A stretch of 64,000 nucleotides of DNA from Straminergon stramineum. Lineage: Eukaryota > Streptophyta > Bryopsida > Hypnales > Calliergonaceae. The stretch is from positions 40,305,001 through 40,369,000 of the forward strand of contig OY987265.1 in assembly GCA_963920665.1 (NCBI GenBank). The letters run 5' to 3'. Shown piece by piece: positions 14,001 through 26,813 of this stretch. The first letter of the stretch is position 1. Every line of letters starts with the position of its first letter. Under the pieces are notes generated by a model. It was not told where the DNA came from and searched no databases. It saw nothing but the letters and a program-made list of their open reading frames with translations. The position numbers and the translations under genes were made by a program.

Positions 14001-14448
14001 CTAAGAGGCTATTCGCATGTAGGACCGGACCAGAGGTGGAGCTCCAGGGACCAGTTCATGAAGATCGGGTCTCTGTCACATCAAGCTTCCGCATGTGAAC
14101 CGGTTCTCCAAATATAATATTTTCAAATTTTTAGTATTGATTGGCATGTGGCAGTGATACTTCTATAAAAAAATACTTGTAGAGAGAACTTGAGAACTCT
14201 CTGTATATTTAAAAGGGAGTTTGACTAATGACGTGAGACAAGGAGACATGTGGAGGATAATCTTAGTTTATTTTAGTAAGTCGGGTTGATGGGAAGGAGA
14301 GCGGGTTTGAAAATCCTAAATTCAAGGATGGAAGAGTGAGGGACGGACCGGAGCTCCATATCGGAAATCAAGTTCATAATTTCGTCATGCGAACCCCCCT
14401 GGGCCCGGTTGGAGGTCCGGACCAGTCCTTCATGTTAACAGGCCCTAA
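14001..14448. mobile_element. Probable hAT-type MITE with diverged inverted ends
   Basis: The left side reads taagaggctattcgcatgta followed by ggaccgga. The right side in reverse complement reads tagggcctgttaacatgaag followed by gactggtccgg. The shared pattern TAgggCcTgttnnCATGnAGGAC suggests terminal repeats of one element. It directly abuts the foldback repeat to its right. No clear target duplication was resolved. Confidence 0.35.
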
Positions 14449-16893
14449 GAGCAACCCCAAGGCAACACGTTGAATTGGCTAAACTTGCTCAGTGGGCAAG
14501 CCTGGGCTTTGGGAGACCCCCATAGTGACTCACCACATGAGCAAAAGTGGCCAGCTGCGCCAAATTTTAGCGAGGGCACGGGCAACTCATGCTCCTTGGG
14601 CATAGCTTGCTACAACTTTCTCGCCCGCATACCCAAAGCCTTAATTGCACACCAAGATGTTATATAGCCCAAATTCAAGGAATCTACCAAGGTCAATGGG
14701 CAGGGATGATGATGTGGAGAGCTACATGAAGCCAAAATAAATTCCATATAAATTACCAAGTACTTTTGCTAAAATTTCTTTGAAGAAAATGATACTTCCG
14801 TATGGAAAGAAATTGCCTCATGTCCTCTTGATTGATTACGATGTTAGAGAGATGTTTTATGGTGAAATCCATGTCCATCATGAACCCTCAAAAAATATGG
14901 GATAATTTGAAGATGAAAGTTTTACCACTCATTGTCCAAAATTAAGAATTGTGTTTGAGGTAGAATTGCAAACCCCGTTTAGGCATAGTAGAATAAATTT
15001 TTCCAAAACACTTTGAGCTAAAAAAAGTTTTGAAATCAAGTTAAATTTCACCTCCAAAAGTCCGTTTGAGGTTCCAGTCTCCAATCAAAAGTTATGGACA
15101 AAATTCAAGATAGGAGTTGGAAGGAATTTGTTTTTGACATTTTCAAACATCTTCTTTGAATTTTGTCCATAACTTTTGATTGGAGGTTTGAAACCTTAAT
15201 CTGATTTTTGGAGGTAAAATTTAACTTGATTTAACAACTTTTTTTAGTTCAAAAGTTTTTAGAAAAATGTATTTTACTATGCCTAAATGAGGTCTGAAAT
15301 TCTACTCCCAACACAAATTCTACTTTTGACCTAACTATGAGCGGTTGAGCTCCTAGTAGATTTAATTTACATATCCCACATGCATTGTTCTACCTCCTAC
15401 CACTCCATGTGTATAATCAACTTCTATTCATGGGTTAAAATTGAAAATAAAATAGAAATGCTATGCATTGTAGCCATTCAAAGCGTATAGGAGTATATAA
15501 TTCAAAATGAATTGAAATTCGAATTTCTGATTTTTGATTCCTAAAAAACGAAAGTACCTAGCGTTGTTTACCTTGGTTGGCGTGTTTGATTAGCGAGTGC
15601 ACGGTGGGGCACATGAGGAGTAGACACGGCCTGGTCTTCAGAACCACTCGCTAAACCATCATTTGGTGTGTGGTTTTGGCGAGTGGTTTTGGAGATGGGG
15701 CGTGTCTGCTCCTTCTGTGCCCCATGGCGCACTCGCCAAGCAGACACACCAACTGGAGGAAACAACGCTTGTTTATTCTGGTTTTTTGGAAATCAAAAGA
15801 TCCGAATTGGAATTCTAATTCATTTAGGATTAATACGTTTTAAATCAACTTCACATAGCTCTAATGATAGCAATTTCGAATTTACTTTTCAAATGTTTCA
15901 TCAGAATAGAAGTTCCTTATATACACATGGGGTGGTAGGAGGTAGAACAACCCATGTGGGATATGTAAATTATAACTACTAGGAGTTCAAATGTTAATAG
16001 TTGAGTCAAAAGTAGAACTTGTGGTGGAGGTAGAATTTTAGACCTCATTTAGGCATAGTAGAATGACATTTTTCAAAATACATTGAACTAAAAAATATTG
16101 GTAATCAAGTTAAATTTCACCTCCAAAAATCCATTTGAAGTTTCAATCCTCCAATCAAATGTTATGGACAAAATTCCTAGAAGATGTTTGAAAATGTAAA
16201 AAAAAATTCCCTTCTCAACACCTATCTTGAATTTTGTTCATAACTTTTGATTGGAGGATTGAAACTTCAATTGGATTTTTGGAGGTGAAATTTAACTTGA
16301 TTTACCAACTTTTTTTTAGTACAAAGTTTCTTGAAAAAGGTTATTCTACTATGCCTAAATGGGATTTGAAATTTTACCTCAAACACAATTCTTAATTTTG
16401 AACAATGAGTGATCAAGCTTTCATCTTCAAATTATCCCATATTATTTAAGGGTTCATGATGGACATGGATTTCACCATAAAACACACCTCTCCAATCTAT
16501 TCTACCATCAAAAGCACATGAAGCGATTTCATCCAGTCTCCAACTAAATTTCCCTTCAAAGAAAATTTACCAAATTACTTGGTAGTTGATATTTGGAATT
16601 TATTCTTTGTGTAGCTCTCCACGTCATCATTCCTTCCCATTGACCTTGGTGGATACCTTAAATTTGGTCCATTTACTGTCTTGATACTCAGTTAAGGTTT
16701 CGGACGCGAGCTAGAAGGCTATAGGGAGCCATGCGCAAGGAGCACCAGTTGCCCAAGCCCTCACCAGAATTTGGCACAGCCTACCGCTTTTGTCGGTGTG
16801 GCACGTGTGCCATGGAGGTTTCCCACAGCCCAGGCTCATGCACTAAGCGTGTTGAGCCCGTTCTACATGTTGTTATGGGGCTACTCTAAGCTT
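14446..16893. mobile_element. Large foldback (inverted-repeat) element, ~2.45 kb
   Basis: Almost the whole interval is one diverged palindrome centred near 15667. The left arm runs from agagcaaccccaaggcaaca and the right arm ends near acatgttgttatggggctac. Matching landmarks in opposite orientation include ccaaggtcaatggg (14687) with cccattgaccttgg (16637), and tggtgaaatccatgtccatc (14859) with gatggacatggatttcacca (16454). Each arm also contains a smaller palindrome built on caaaagttatggacaaaatt, at about 14940-15335 and 16000-16400. It has no convincing coding region. The structure fits a foldback or long-TIR transposon rather than a gene. Confidence 0.75.
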
Positions 16894-17310
16894 GTGATCC
16901 AAACTCGAGCCCAATGGAAACCTTGTTGTCAAGGGTCCCAGACCATCTCCAATGTCTAGTGTTGAAGGAGCTTCCAACCGTCCCTCTAAGTCTAATTCCT
17001 AGCCCTTTGACTAGCCTTTGGAATCAAGCTCTTCCATATAGTAGGAGGTCTCCCCCCAAAGGCCTCCCACGACGTTAGAGCTTTCAGGGAGGAGGTCTAC
17101 CAATGCATTCAACACTGGCTAAGTTAGTCCCGGGATCATGCCATTCTGTAATATCTAACACTCCTTGGTCTTGTAAGTAGTACCAAACATTGTAACAGGG
17201 CCATGTTGCCATGTAATTCGGAAATAAGTCTATCGAAGACTGGTGCTCCAATGCTTAATGGTAGGAGGGGCGAATTCCATCTCAACATTTTCAATTGCCC
17301 CTATGAAAGT

Positions 17311-17538
17311 CTAGGTGAAGTGACCCCTCACTCAGGCCCTCAAGAAAATACTAAATTTTAAAAAAAATTCCATGCATAATAAGATTTTCAAATTTTGAAT
17401 TCATATTTGTAATTTCAGGCACCAAATTATCTAAGGAAGGTGAATATTTTAAATTAATCAAGCACAAAATAGAGAAGGTTTTTTTACTTGCACCCTTGGA
17501 ATGACTTGGAGGTGTTGAGCGAGGGGCCTAGTTGCCCT
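17311..17538. mobile_element. Short TIR element with 14-bp flanking direct repeat
   Basis: Flanked on both sides by gcccctatgaaagt (17297-17310 and 17539-17552). The ends are imperfect inverted repeats (aggtgaagtgacccctcact against agggcaactaggcccctcgc). The interior shares gcaaattttgaattcatatt-like sequence with the element at 19413. Confidence 0.5.
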
Positions 17539-17552
17539 GCCCCTATGAAAGT

Positions 17553-19409
17553 AGTAGAAGTAGAAACAATGCATATGATTTCAGAAATGTTTGTGAGGTG
17601 AGAACGTGTCATGACATGTGAGTGATTTTTGGCTAATGGGCAAGGATGGGGATTACAATAATGTGTGATTCTTGCTAATAATTGTGTTTGTAATTTCATT
17701 AGGGTAAAATGTATACTCGTGTGATTGTGCAAATTGAAATTTGATTTTCAAATATTAGTGAATTTAAATGAAAAAAATGTATTTGATATGCATTGGATGC
17801 ATTAAGGACATCTATGAGCATCTTAAGCTTTGTATTCATCAATTTGGGGTTTGACTTGCTCTATTCAAATGCATTTTAGAATTGATGACTGCTCCAATCT
17901 GTGAGCATGAATAGTGATCTACTCACCTTTCATTTTGAAAAATTGTATTTGATTCATTCCAAGTCTAATATTTTTGATTAAAATTGTAACTCAACTATTT
18001 TTCATTTTTTTTCTATCATAAATATGTAAAAAAATTTCGATGGATAGATTTTCCTATAAAGGTCTGTTGATCCTTAGATGGACAATTTATGAGCCTCTTA
18101 TCTTAGAGCATTTGCACCATTTCACAAAGAAACTCAATTGTCAAATGGCTTTTTATGAGCTAACATGTCCTTCTTAGCTCCACCAACAAAGTAGTTTCCA
18201 CCCTTTGTCTCTATATTTTTGGCAAATTTGGACTCTCATTAGTGGGAGTTACTACAATTGTGAGACATTCCAAAAAGTGTTACAAAGACATAGTCAAACA
18301 AAAAGAATCCAAACTTGTTGAAGAGATGGGAGGGCTAGGCTTTAAGATGGGGAATTGAGGGGTTCATTTTATAGAGGCTAGGCTCTTTTTTTCCTTGGGC
18401 AACTTTGCGGTGGTGAAGATTTGGGAGGTTGGGCTTGTACTCTTTGTAGACCTTACTAGGTCTATTCTCAATGAAAGAGTAGAAATGCTCTTAGATCACT
18501 ATATTTCTACCCATGCATGGTCAACCACTAAACAAATTGTAGCAAGATTTATCATGCGAGCTTTTGCCGAATCGTTCAAGTTGAAGTGATTATGTACTTG
18601 TATTTACCCCAAAACAATTGTTTTGGAGTTTGTGAATGAGCTCTAATTCTAGGTAAGGGAGCCAACCCATTACTAATCACAAACCCAATTTGGCAAGGTA
18701 GGGTGGAGTAATTTCAATTAGGAGGTGATTAGCAACAATTAATGCTGGCATAGTTCCTAGATAGTTGTGGTGCATTATGATTGGCTACAAGACTTTCAAA
18801 ATTGAAACCAGCCCTTGTTGGATTTTGCACCCAACCCTTGGTCAAAAATAAGAAGGTCTATACGACCAATATGGGTAGAACATAATCTTCAACCTAAAAA
18901 TTCGTAGTAATTACTTTTGGAGAAAAAAAATCTGAAAAATTATGAAAACCTTATGAACTCTATTTCTGCTCATGGAAAAATTACCCCACTGTTGAAACCT
19001 CCCTTGCAGGTATGTGTATCTGCTTAAGTGGTCAGAAATGGGTCGGCTCCCTTACTAGAATCTTGTCAAAAAGTTTTAGAGTTGTGAGAGAGCTCTGTTA
19101 TGCGACTCGTGAATTACTAGGTCAATAAAAAAATGCTATATAAGTGATATTTTAGGGCAATTTTTGTATTATTTTAGGAGAGCCTGATGACTAGATTGAA
19201 CTCATATTTCTAGGCAGACTCCACAATTACAAGGGAGGAGTTCATTATTGACAACCAAAAGAATCTTGGGGCACCTAAGAAATCTCTGAAATGTTGACCA
19301 CCTCTAACACAATCAATGCTTGTAATCTTTTGAACCATATCCTTGATTTCAACTTCTTTTTTTTCACTCGTTTGTTCCAATTCTAGCTTGTTGAAGTGCT
19401 AGATGAAGG
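17553..19409. other. Intergenic, AT-rich; no gene recognised
   Basis: No long coding frame, RNA gene or paired repeat was identified between the two short TIR elements. Confidence 0.4.
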
Positions 19410-19645
19410 CCGAGGTGAACTGACTCCCTTGCTCGTCCCCAAGGGAAAACCCTGAAATTTTTTATTTGCCATGCACAATAATATTTGCAAATTTTGAATT
19501 CATATTTGCAATTAGGGGCCTCAGATCAATTTTGAAAGGTGTAGAAGATAAATTAGTGAGGCACAATGTAAGGGGCCTTTTTTTTTTACATGCACCCCCG
19601 GATTGACTTTGGGGGACAAGAAGGGGGTTGGTTCACGCTGGCCCC
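19410..19645. mobile_element. Short TIR element, related to the 17.3-kb copy
   Basis: The left end ccgaggtgaactgactccct and the right end, reverse-complemented as ggggccagcgtgaaccaacc, are inverted repeats. The near-duplicate flanks agatgaagg and agatgaggg suggest a 9-base target duplication, as made by Mutator-like elements. The interior is homologous to 17311-17538. Confidence 0.5.
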
Positions 19646-21173
19646 AGATGAGGGTATGCCTTGTCATGTTTTACTACCATAAATTTTAGCGCTAGTAAGA
19701 GACAAACTACAAGAGGCAAATTTTAGCACTTGCTAATTAGGGGGGTTAGCACTAAATGAGGTTGACCAGAGGCATCTCCCCATACCTCTTCTCTGAGAAC
19801 ATAATAGGGTCAAGCAAAATTGGATCACAAAGGTATAAGTTAATGAGCTTAACTTTTTCTCTTCTTTTTTGATACAAATGAAAAGGAATTTCATTGAAGA
19901 GATTAGAATACAAAATCACAAGTCAATAGTGGCCTAGTGGGACAAACTAAGTGAACGTTGTCGAGTACAGAGGCCTTGCTTTGGGAAAACATGGGGCTTC
20001 TAGCTGCAACTAGATGTGGCCCAAATTATAGAAGATCCCGTGGCCAAAGTCACAAACATAATAATAACCCCCCCGATGATGCCATATGAACCAAAATACT
20101 ATCACATTTCGATACACCCCTCCAAAGATGTCATGGAATCTCAATATACATCATGTGTGGTAAAAAAATAGTAGAAACAAATTCATATCCTTCATAAACT
20201 CCCCTTTAAGAAGTGTCTGATAGATGAATGAGTGCCATGTTCGCTATACAACTCCAAACTAAGAGTGTGATATGTCCCTGGAAAGCTAACAAAAAGTTCT
20301 ACAATCTCTACAAAATTAACTCAAAACTAAGATATTGTTCGACTTTTATGGTCGTTCAAAGTTCACCCTTCCCAACTCAAAGGCAGCTCACCTATACTTC
20401 ACTCTCAAGCCCATAACTTTCTCATACCAACTTCAAATCAAGAAAATAAACCCATTTTGAAAAGCTAACATAAGTATCTACAACCTCCCTAAGTTTCACT
20501 CAAAATTAAGGTACTGCACACCTTTTATAGTCTACCAAAGCTCACTCTCTTGAAAGTTTGAGGCAGCTTCATAACACTTTACTCTTAAACTCGTAACTTA
20601 CACATACTAACTCCAAACTTAATGAATGATAGCTTTTTTGAAACACAAAAACAAGATACACAAGCTCTCAAAATTTCATTACCAAACTCCTTATGTACAA
20701 AAGTGTCATTCACTCTCAAAGTGATGGGTCTCTTAAGCAAATAAAGAGAAGAAAGAAGATGATCCTCCACCTCCACCTCCATGCCATTCACTTAAGCTAG
20801 TGGATTTTGACCACTAAGATGCCACATGGGTCATAATACACCCATGGGCCACCTCTTATCCTCAATAAGTCTATCCACATCATCTACGTGGATTTCTAAT
20901 CCATTAAAAAAAACAAAGAAAGGGTAAAGCAAGCTTTACCTTTTGTTTTTACAACTTCAAATAAACAAACTAAAATATGAAAATATTTCCTAATATAGAA
21001 ATAAAAAAACTAAATGTTTGTCAAATAGAGGTAAAAAAAAAGAGTTCAAGTGGAGCATGACCCCATTTGTTTCTTGAGACTTTAGAAAAAAAAATCCTCC
21101 AATTTAACAAAAAATTATGTATTTTCACGTAATGAATGTATTTACAATGCGACAACATCAAGCTTAACCTTTA

Positions 21174-21396
21174 AACTTCGACATAGAGGTTTTGTGTCCG
21201 ATGGATGACAAGGAATTCTTATCATCTGTAGGATACAACTGCAACTATTCATCCTCAGAATTAGGGGTGGAAAGGGGAGATCTTCTACATTAGTTTGATT
21301 CCCAATGAGTATTTTTTATTTTTAAAAATTGGATGATATCACATGGTTCTGAAATGCCTGATTTCCATAGTCACCAACCCGACATTCAAGGGTTAA
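21174..21396. mobile_element. TTAA-flanked MITE, family B (223 bp)
   Basis: Begins TTAACCTTTAAACTTCGACA and ends GACATTCAAGGGTTAA. The interior is closely related to the 12137 copy (aactattcatc, attaggggtggaaa, gatcttctaca). Same orientation as that copy. Confidence 0.7.
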
Positions 21397-21477
21397 CTTA
21401 CATTGATTCTACCCAGGGTCCTCAACACATATCCATTTTACAACCTCTTAATGTCCATTTCAAACCTAGCTAGGGAC

Positions 21478-22818
21478 AGCCAGGGTGAATTGACCTCTTC
21501 ATTGCCTTGATTGTAGATGGATGGAGGATGAGGGGGGCCAATTCCTTGTTCGTCTCCCGACCTCCCTACCTCCCTCTGATGACCCGCCTGCTTGCCTCTG
21601 ACCTCCCTGCTTCTCTTCAACCTCCTCTTTGTTCCCGTGAGACCTTTTCAATTTCAAACTCCAGCGTTGAATTCTGTGATTTGAAGGACGTTATATTCAA
21701 TTTGTGCAGTGTTTCTCTTTAAAACCTTGAAATTTTCGAATTGGAGTTAGTGGTTTCTCTAATGCCACATCTAACAGTCTACAAATTTTAAACTGTGAAG
21801 ACCATGTGTGTAGCAATGCTTAAGTTGCACGCAATTGTGGGAGTTTGTAAGATTTAGATTCAACTAAATTCCAAAACAACAACCATATTCAGCATTTGGC
21901 CATAGAACTTAATATGGTATTTTCATATTTTAATTGAAGATCGATTACGTTAAGTAAGAACAACATCAGCATTGCAATTAGTTTTCATTTTCTCCATTTC
22001 TCAATTCTGAAAGAGATTCCTACCTGGGACAAATTCCATGAGTTTGTTGTTTTTTTATAAGAATTTCTAACACGTGCCAGAAAGGGCGATCTCCAAAGAT
22101 CCTCGAAGCATTAGGCTATACCCAAACCCCACCAAATCTGATCCGATGATGCAAGTTTCGTTGGATCAGAGCATTGATGAGCTTCCAAAAAACTCACACA
22201 TTCTTTACACCTCCAATTGCCAGGCTTCAGCACGAAATTTTTGTGGGTTTCTCAAGGTACGTAGATTGAAAGTGGCGATGGAGAAAGTGGAGGGAGTGAT
22301 CCAAATCTCAAGCACTCACATTTTTATGCATTTAAGCGCACATATCTTATTTCCGGGAGGATGCATGAGCAATTGGGATCGTCGCTCTCCGTTGTAAGAC
22401 ACCAATGTCACAGCATAGACTCCAAACTTCAAACTTCAGATCCGACTTCTACGGAGCTCTAAATCCACATTTGACAGAGTTTCAGCAAGATTGAAACACA
22501 AGAACATAGAAAAATGTCACTCTCCTCGGTGCCAACAAAATATAGAAAATCAAACATTGAAACACAAAAACTCAAACAATTGGAGCAAATTTGGTGAGGA
22601 GTATTCAGAGAAGCACAAAATGACGTAGTATCGGAATAGCAGAAAGTTGCACATCAAGGTCGGAAGGCAGGACAAGAAGGGAGGTCGGAGGGAGCAGGCG
22701 GGTCATCAGAGGGAGGCAGGGAGGTCGGAGGGAGGTCAGGAGACGGACGGGGAATTGGCCCCCCTCATCCCCCATCCATCCACAATCGGGGCAATGAGGG
22801 GGTCAATTCACCCTGGCC
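21478..22818. mobile_element. Mutator-like element with ~150-bp TIRs and 9-bp target duplication
   Basis: The element is flanked by a perfect 9-base repeat, gctagggac (21469-21477 and 22819-22827). The left terminus begins agccagggtgaattgacct. The right terminus in reverse complement begins ggccagggtgaattgacccc. The two arms stay alignable for about 150 bases through gatggatg, gatgaggggggccaattcc and tctgatgacccgcctgct. Long TIRs plus a 9-bp duplication are the Mutator-superfamily signature. The ~1-kb interior has no transposase. It contains a 107-codon open frame (22074-22397) without a known domain and could be captured host sequence. Confidence 0.8.
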
Positions 22819-22827
22819 GCTAGGGAC

Positions 22828-23690
22828 GGTCTGAAGAACATGGTCGGAATTAGAGCAGACTACTATAGGCACGGAGGAAACTTTGGAAATAGTGTACTGT
22901 GGAACAGCTCGAAGGGCCTTTCATGTGTCAGTTTTGGTATTAAAGAAACGGTGAATCCCCATTATTATATTCGAAGCACTGTACTAATGAATACCTGCGC
23001 TCCATGTATGGTGTCCGGCCCACGTGATCGATCAGTGCGCATTGTCAGACTTTCGGGGAAGACTATAATTGTAGTCCTGAACCCCGTGCTTCTTGCCAGC
23101 CCTTCACCATTTCATTTCCTTGCTTCTGGAGTGCTTCGCAAGAGGTCTTGTCTCTGCGGACCTTCGGGAGATGATCGAGCTGGTGCTTGCGAAACTGTGT
23201 TTCAGTGTCGCTGTGGTGCCCAGATGAGGTTGATTGTGTGGAAGTTGGCATGCTGTTCTACAGGAGATTGTTTGTTACTGGGGCCTAGCGTTGTTAGTAC
23301 TTATATATGTTTCTACGACGTTCGGTGGTCGGAGTCGTTTGATTTCCTTGCCTGCACCGCTAGACGAGCTTGAGACTGGTGATCGAGGTTGGAAGCGTTT
23401 ATACGCGGCATCTGTAGCTGCTCGATCGGAGGTGGTGGAGTCCGCCTAATTGGATTTGCTGTGGAGTGAGGCACATCCAGTTGTTCCAGAACACGGGTTC
23501 TGATTGTTCGATCGATGTGTTCGGGAACGGGTCTGCTGACATTGACTGCAGCGAAAGTGCTCCTTCTATCTCGTAATGAACGCAGCAATTTCTTGGTATC
23601 AATTTGTTCCTTGTTTCTCATGTGGTTGTAGATTTGGCGACACGGAGATACCATGCTCATTTGGGACATGTCTTTTTTTGATTTGAACAG
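22828..23690. other. GC-richer island, unassigned
   Basis: Base composition differs from the AT-rich surroundings and both strands hold open frames (22840-23373 plus, 177 codons; 23669-23313 minus, 118 codons). I recognise no domain in either. It may be an old exon, a retrocopy or a remnant of a captured transcript. Confidence 0.3.
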
Positions 23691-25440
23691 GATTTAAATA
23701 TGAGATGTAAGTTGTATTATGTATAGATGAGCACATTCACTAGAGGTACAAAAGATATGCCAAATTATGAATCTGTATGCATATTTTTTAGAAGTTAATT
23801 AATGACATATGCATGCATCCATATTCTTATACGTCTATATCTATTTATCATATATTTTATGGGACATGGAACATATAGTTGGTATTTTGGGGGTTGTAGT
23901 ACTTATGTGCTTTTTTAGTTCATTAGCATTTCATTTTTAGTGGTTGTATTCATCTTAAATAGAGTGTGTAAAAATACCTTGGATCTATATTGTTCAAACA
24001 TGCATGTTGGATTTAGATTTCTAGATTCTTGTAGTACAATGAGAGTGCTAATGAATTGAATGAATATGCTTTTCTAATGGATATAGTAGAGGAGTTTGGT
24101 AAAAATCCTTGTCAACATTTTTCCCATCACTTCTTCCATCTATAGTAGAACCACCCATTACCTACCACTTAAGCATTCTCTTCATGATCTAAAGTAGTAC
24201 AAGGCAATGTTAAGTTTGTGTAGTGTAGAGAGATAGAAATGATGGGAGTTGTCAAATTTTCATAATTTTTTTCTTGAAACTCAAATTGTTATGAATTTTA
24301 GAAGCATAAAGTTGGCATGCACCCATCTCCAATACATAGATTCTTCTATCATTGCTCATCTAAAGACTAATTTGGCTCTCAAAACAAAGCACATGTGTCA
24401 TATTAACAATGATGGCTAGAAGATGGTTGGAAATCAAGAAACTAATGGTTTGATATCAATCATCTCTTTGTTGAACTTCTCATTACGTATATATTGTCCA
24501 TGGGTCCTGGTTGGCAACGGGTGGTTCTAACATAGTGTTTGTTATGGATGTGCAATCAATATAAGACCTTTAATATAGAATAATCAGATTTAGGCCCAAT
24601 TGAAGTAGCTTGAGTGTACTACATTAAAAGTTTTTAGCCAATAAGAAAATGGTTTAGTGATCACTAGGGGAATTTCTAGCTTTTGGATACTAAAACCATC
24701 AAAGGAAATGATGATTTCAACAACTTGATATTGAGGGGATATATGGAAAGATTATGATTGTTTAAGGCATGTTGGATGACCTCTATGATGTTAATATTTT
24801 TTGATATCCTTATGACTTTGGATTGGGGAAGACCTAATGATTCTTTTGGTCTACTTGTGCTTAAAATGTCTAAAATTCAACAACAATTTTGTCCATGATT
24901 CTTAGAAAATATTATGGAGAAATTTTGATAATTATCACTAGTTCATACATTTGTCTATTTGTAGAGGAAGTAATTGAAAGATTTATTCAATCCATGAGGG
25001 CAAGGCAACCATTTCGTTCCTTGAAATAATCCAACATATACATATTTCAATGATAAAAACATAGAATACATATATTGCATGCAAGATTCATTTAAAGTGA
25101 CTTCAATATTCCTTATAGGTGTCAATTTCATTGATCGATATTGAATTTGAAAAACTTATGTATGGCTTGTTGTATTGGAATTTACTAAATTGACTACTTC
25201 TATCAAACTTTATTAGCAATTAGGTGATTTTCTTGATAAGGAATCTTAGTATATATGTATCTCTTCCTCCAAGGAATTTTCATAGTAATCTCAACACTTG
25301 CATTTTATATTAATTTGTGTAGAAAATTACTACCAATAAAATCCTTCAAATAAATATATTTGTGTTTTTCATAGGAGTGCAATGTTTGTGTTACACTCTA
25401 GGATGTTATCATAGTCTATTTGAAATATTCTTGGCAAATT
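23691..25440. other. Intergenic, AT-rich; no gene recognised
   Basis: Low-complexity AT-rich DNA leading up to the resistance-gene relic. No coding frame of note. Confidence 0.4.
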
Positions 25441-25458
25441 TATAGGTTGCCAACTTAC

Positions 25459-26610
25459 TATGGGGGATCCACTTCTTACTCTAGCATTGGTAGGAGCAAT
25501 TGTGAGTTTGTTACTTGAGAGGTGATTAATGTTTCCAAAGGGGCAATAAGAATCAAAAGGAGCTGCAAAGCTTTCAATGTGAATGTGGATAAAATTATAC
25601 CTTTATTAAAGGTTGTTGAGGAAAATTCCATCATCTGGGAGCAAACTCATTTGAATTAGTTGTCAAAATTCAATATAGTCAATATTAATCAATGCTCAAT
25701 GTGTTCTAGGAGAATGCCTTAAAGAGTCAAGAGGTGGCACATGGGTGAGACTATTGAAGGAATGGAAATGGCAAAAGTTACCATCTCGCTTAAAATATAT
25801 TAATGATTAAACTAATGAGGCAAGGTTGAATGCCATTCTAGCGACACTTGGCATGAATATCTAATTTTCAAACTCAGCTCAAAAGCAATCAAAATCAAAA
25901 GTCAAGTTTGTAATAAAATCAACTCCTCCATTGATTGTGGGCATAGGGAAATGACCATTCAACAAATTGAAGACATCTCTATTGGCAAGCTACACAAATG
26001 ATGAGCCCACTTTCTTTAATTTGTAAGGAAGAGGTAGAGCCAGGAAAACTTTGCTTGTTGGTCAATTGAACAATGATGAAGACATCAAAGCTATATATGG
26101 ATTACAAGGGATACTGTGGATTATAGTTGGCTTGGATGCTAGAATTCTAGACTTGTACAAAACTATGGGGAAGTTCTTGAATGATGGTGTTTTTGAAGAA
26201 GAGTATGCTCATTAGTCATTACAACCAAGAAGACCAACCCACATATGTGTGGAATGCATTTGCAAAAAAGAAAGTGTTCTTAATTTTAGATGATGTGTGG
26301 GAAAATCAATGTGATCATCAAGAAATGATGTATTGGTTGAATATTACCTTAGCTCTCGTGTTTACTACTTTGATAACAACCCGAAGCATGGTGGTCCTCT
26401 CCAAAGTTCATGCTAAAATAGAAGTGGTGTTATTGCTCTCATATGAGGACAATTGGATATTGTTTTGAACTTATGCATTTAAAAGTGGCTCTCCTTCACC
26501 AAATATATCAGAAGACTTCACAAGAGAGGTTTGTTAGGAATGCAAAGGTCTTCTTCTAGCCTTGAAAGTGATTGGTAGTGCTATACTAGACAAGCATGAA
26601 ATAGATGGGT
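25459..26610 (+). pseudogene. RPW8/NB-ARC disease-resistance pseudogene (5' half)
   Basis: Begins ATGGGGGATCCACTTCTTAC, giving MGDPLLTLALVGAIVSLLLE, then a stop, then INVSKGAIRIKRSC in a neighbouring frame. This resembles the N-terminal helix of RPW8-type resistance proteins. Further on come a P-loop relic (GRGRARKTLLVGQL, where a working site has GxGGxGKT), then ILWIIVGLDARILDLYKTM, then VFLILDDVWEN, the kinase-2 motif of NB-ARC (within 26181-26468), and an RNBS-B-like TTR. Several stops and frameshifts interrupt it. Such proteins are intracellular immune receptors; this copy cannot make one. Confidence 0.75.
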
Positions 26611-26813
26611 GACATTTTGCCTTATTAAAATATATGAGATGGTTCACATTATCAATCCCTTTTGGAAGCTAATTCAAAGACTGTCACATATTGAGTCTAA
26701 AAATTATAAGAGATTTCAATCCTCTACTAAACATTAGTAGGACTTTCAAAGATTTGCATTTTCCATCAACTTGTTGAGATGAATCTAATTTGTTGATGCT
26801 ATCTATAAGCTAA

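Noticed and set aside
19860..19920. LINE-like motif (gaaaaggaatttcattgaa) as a retrotransposon end
   Set aside because: Resembles a common plant LINE end but no coding region, tail or duplication was found nearby.
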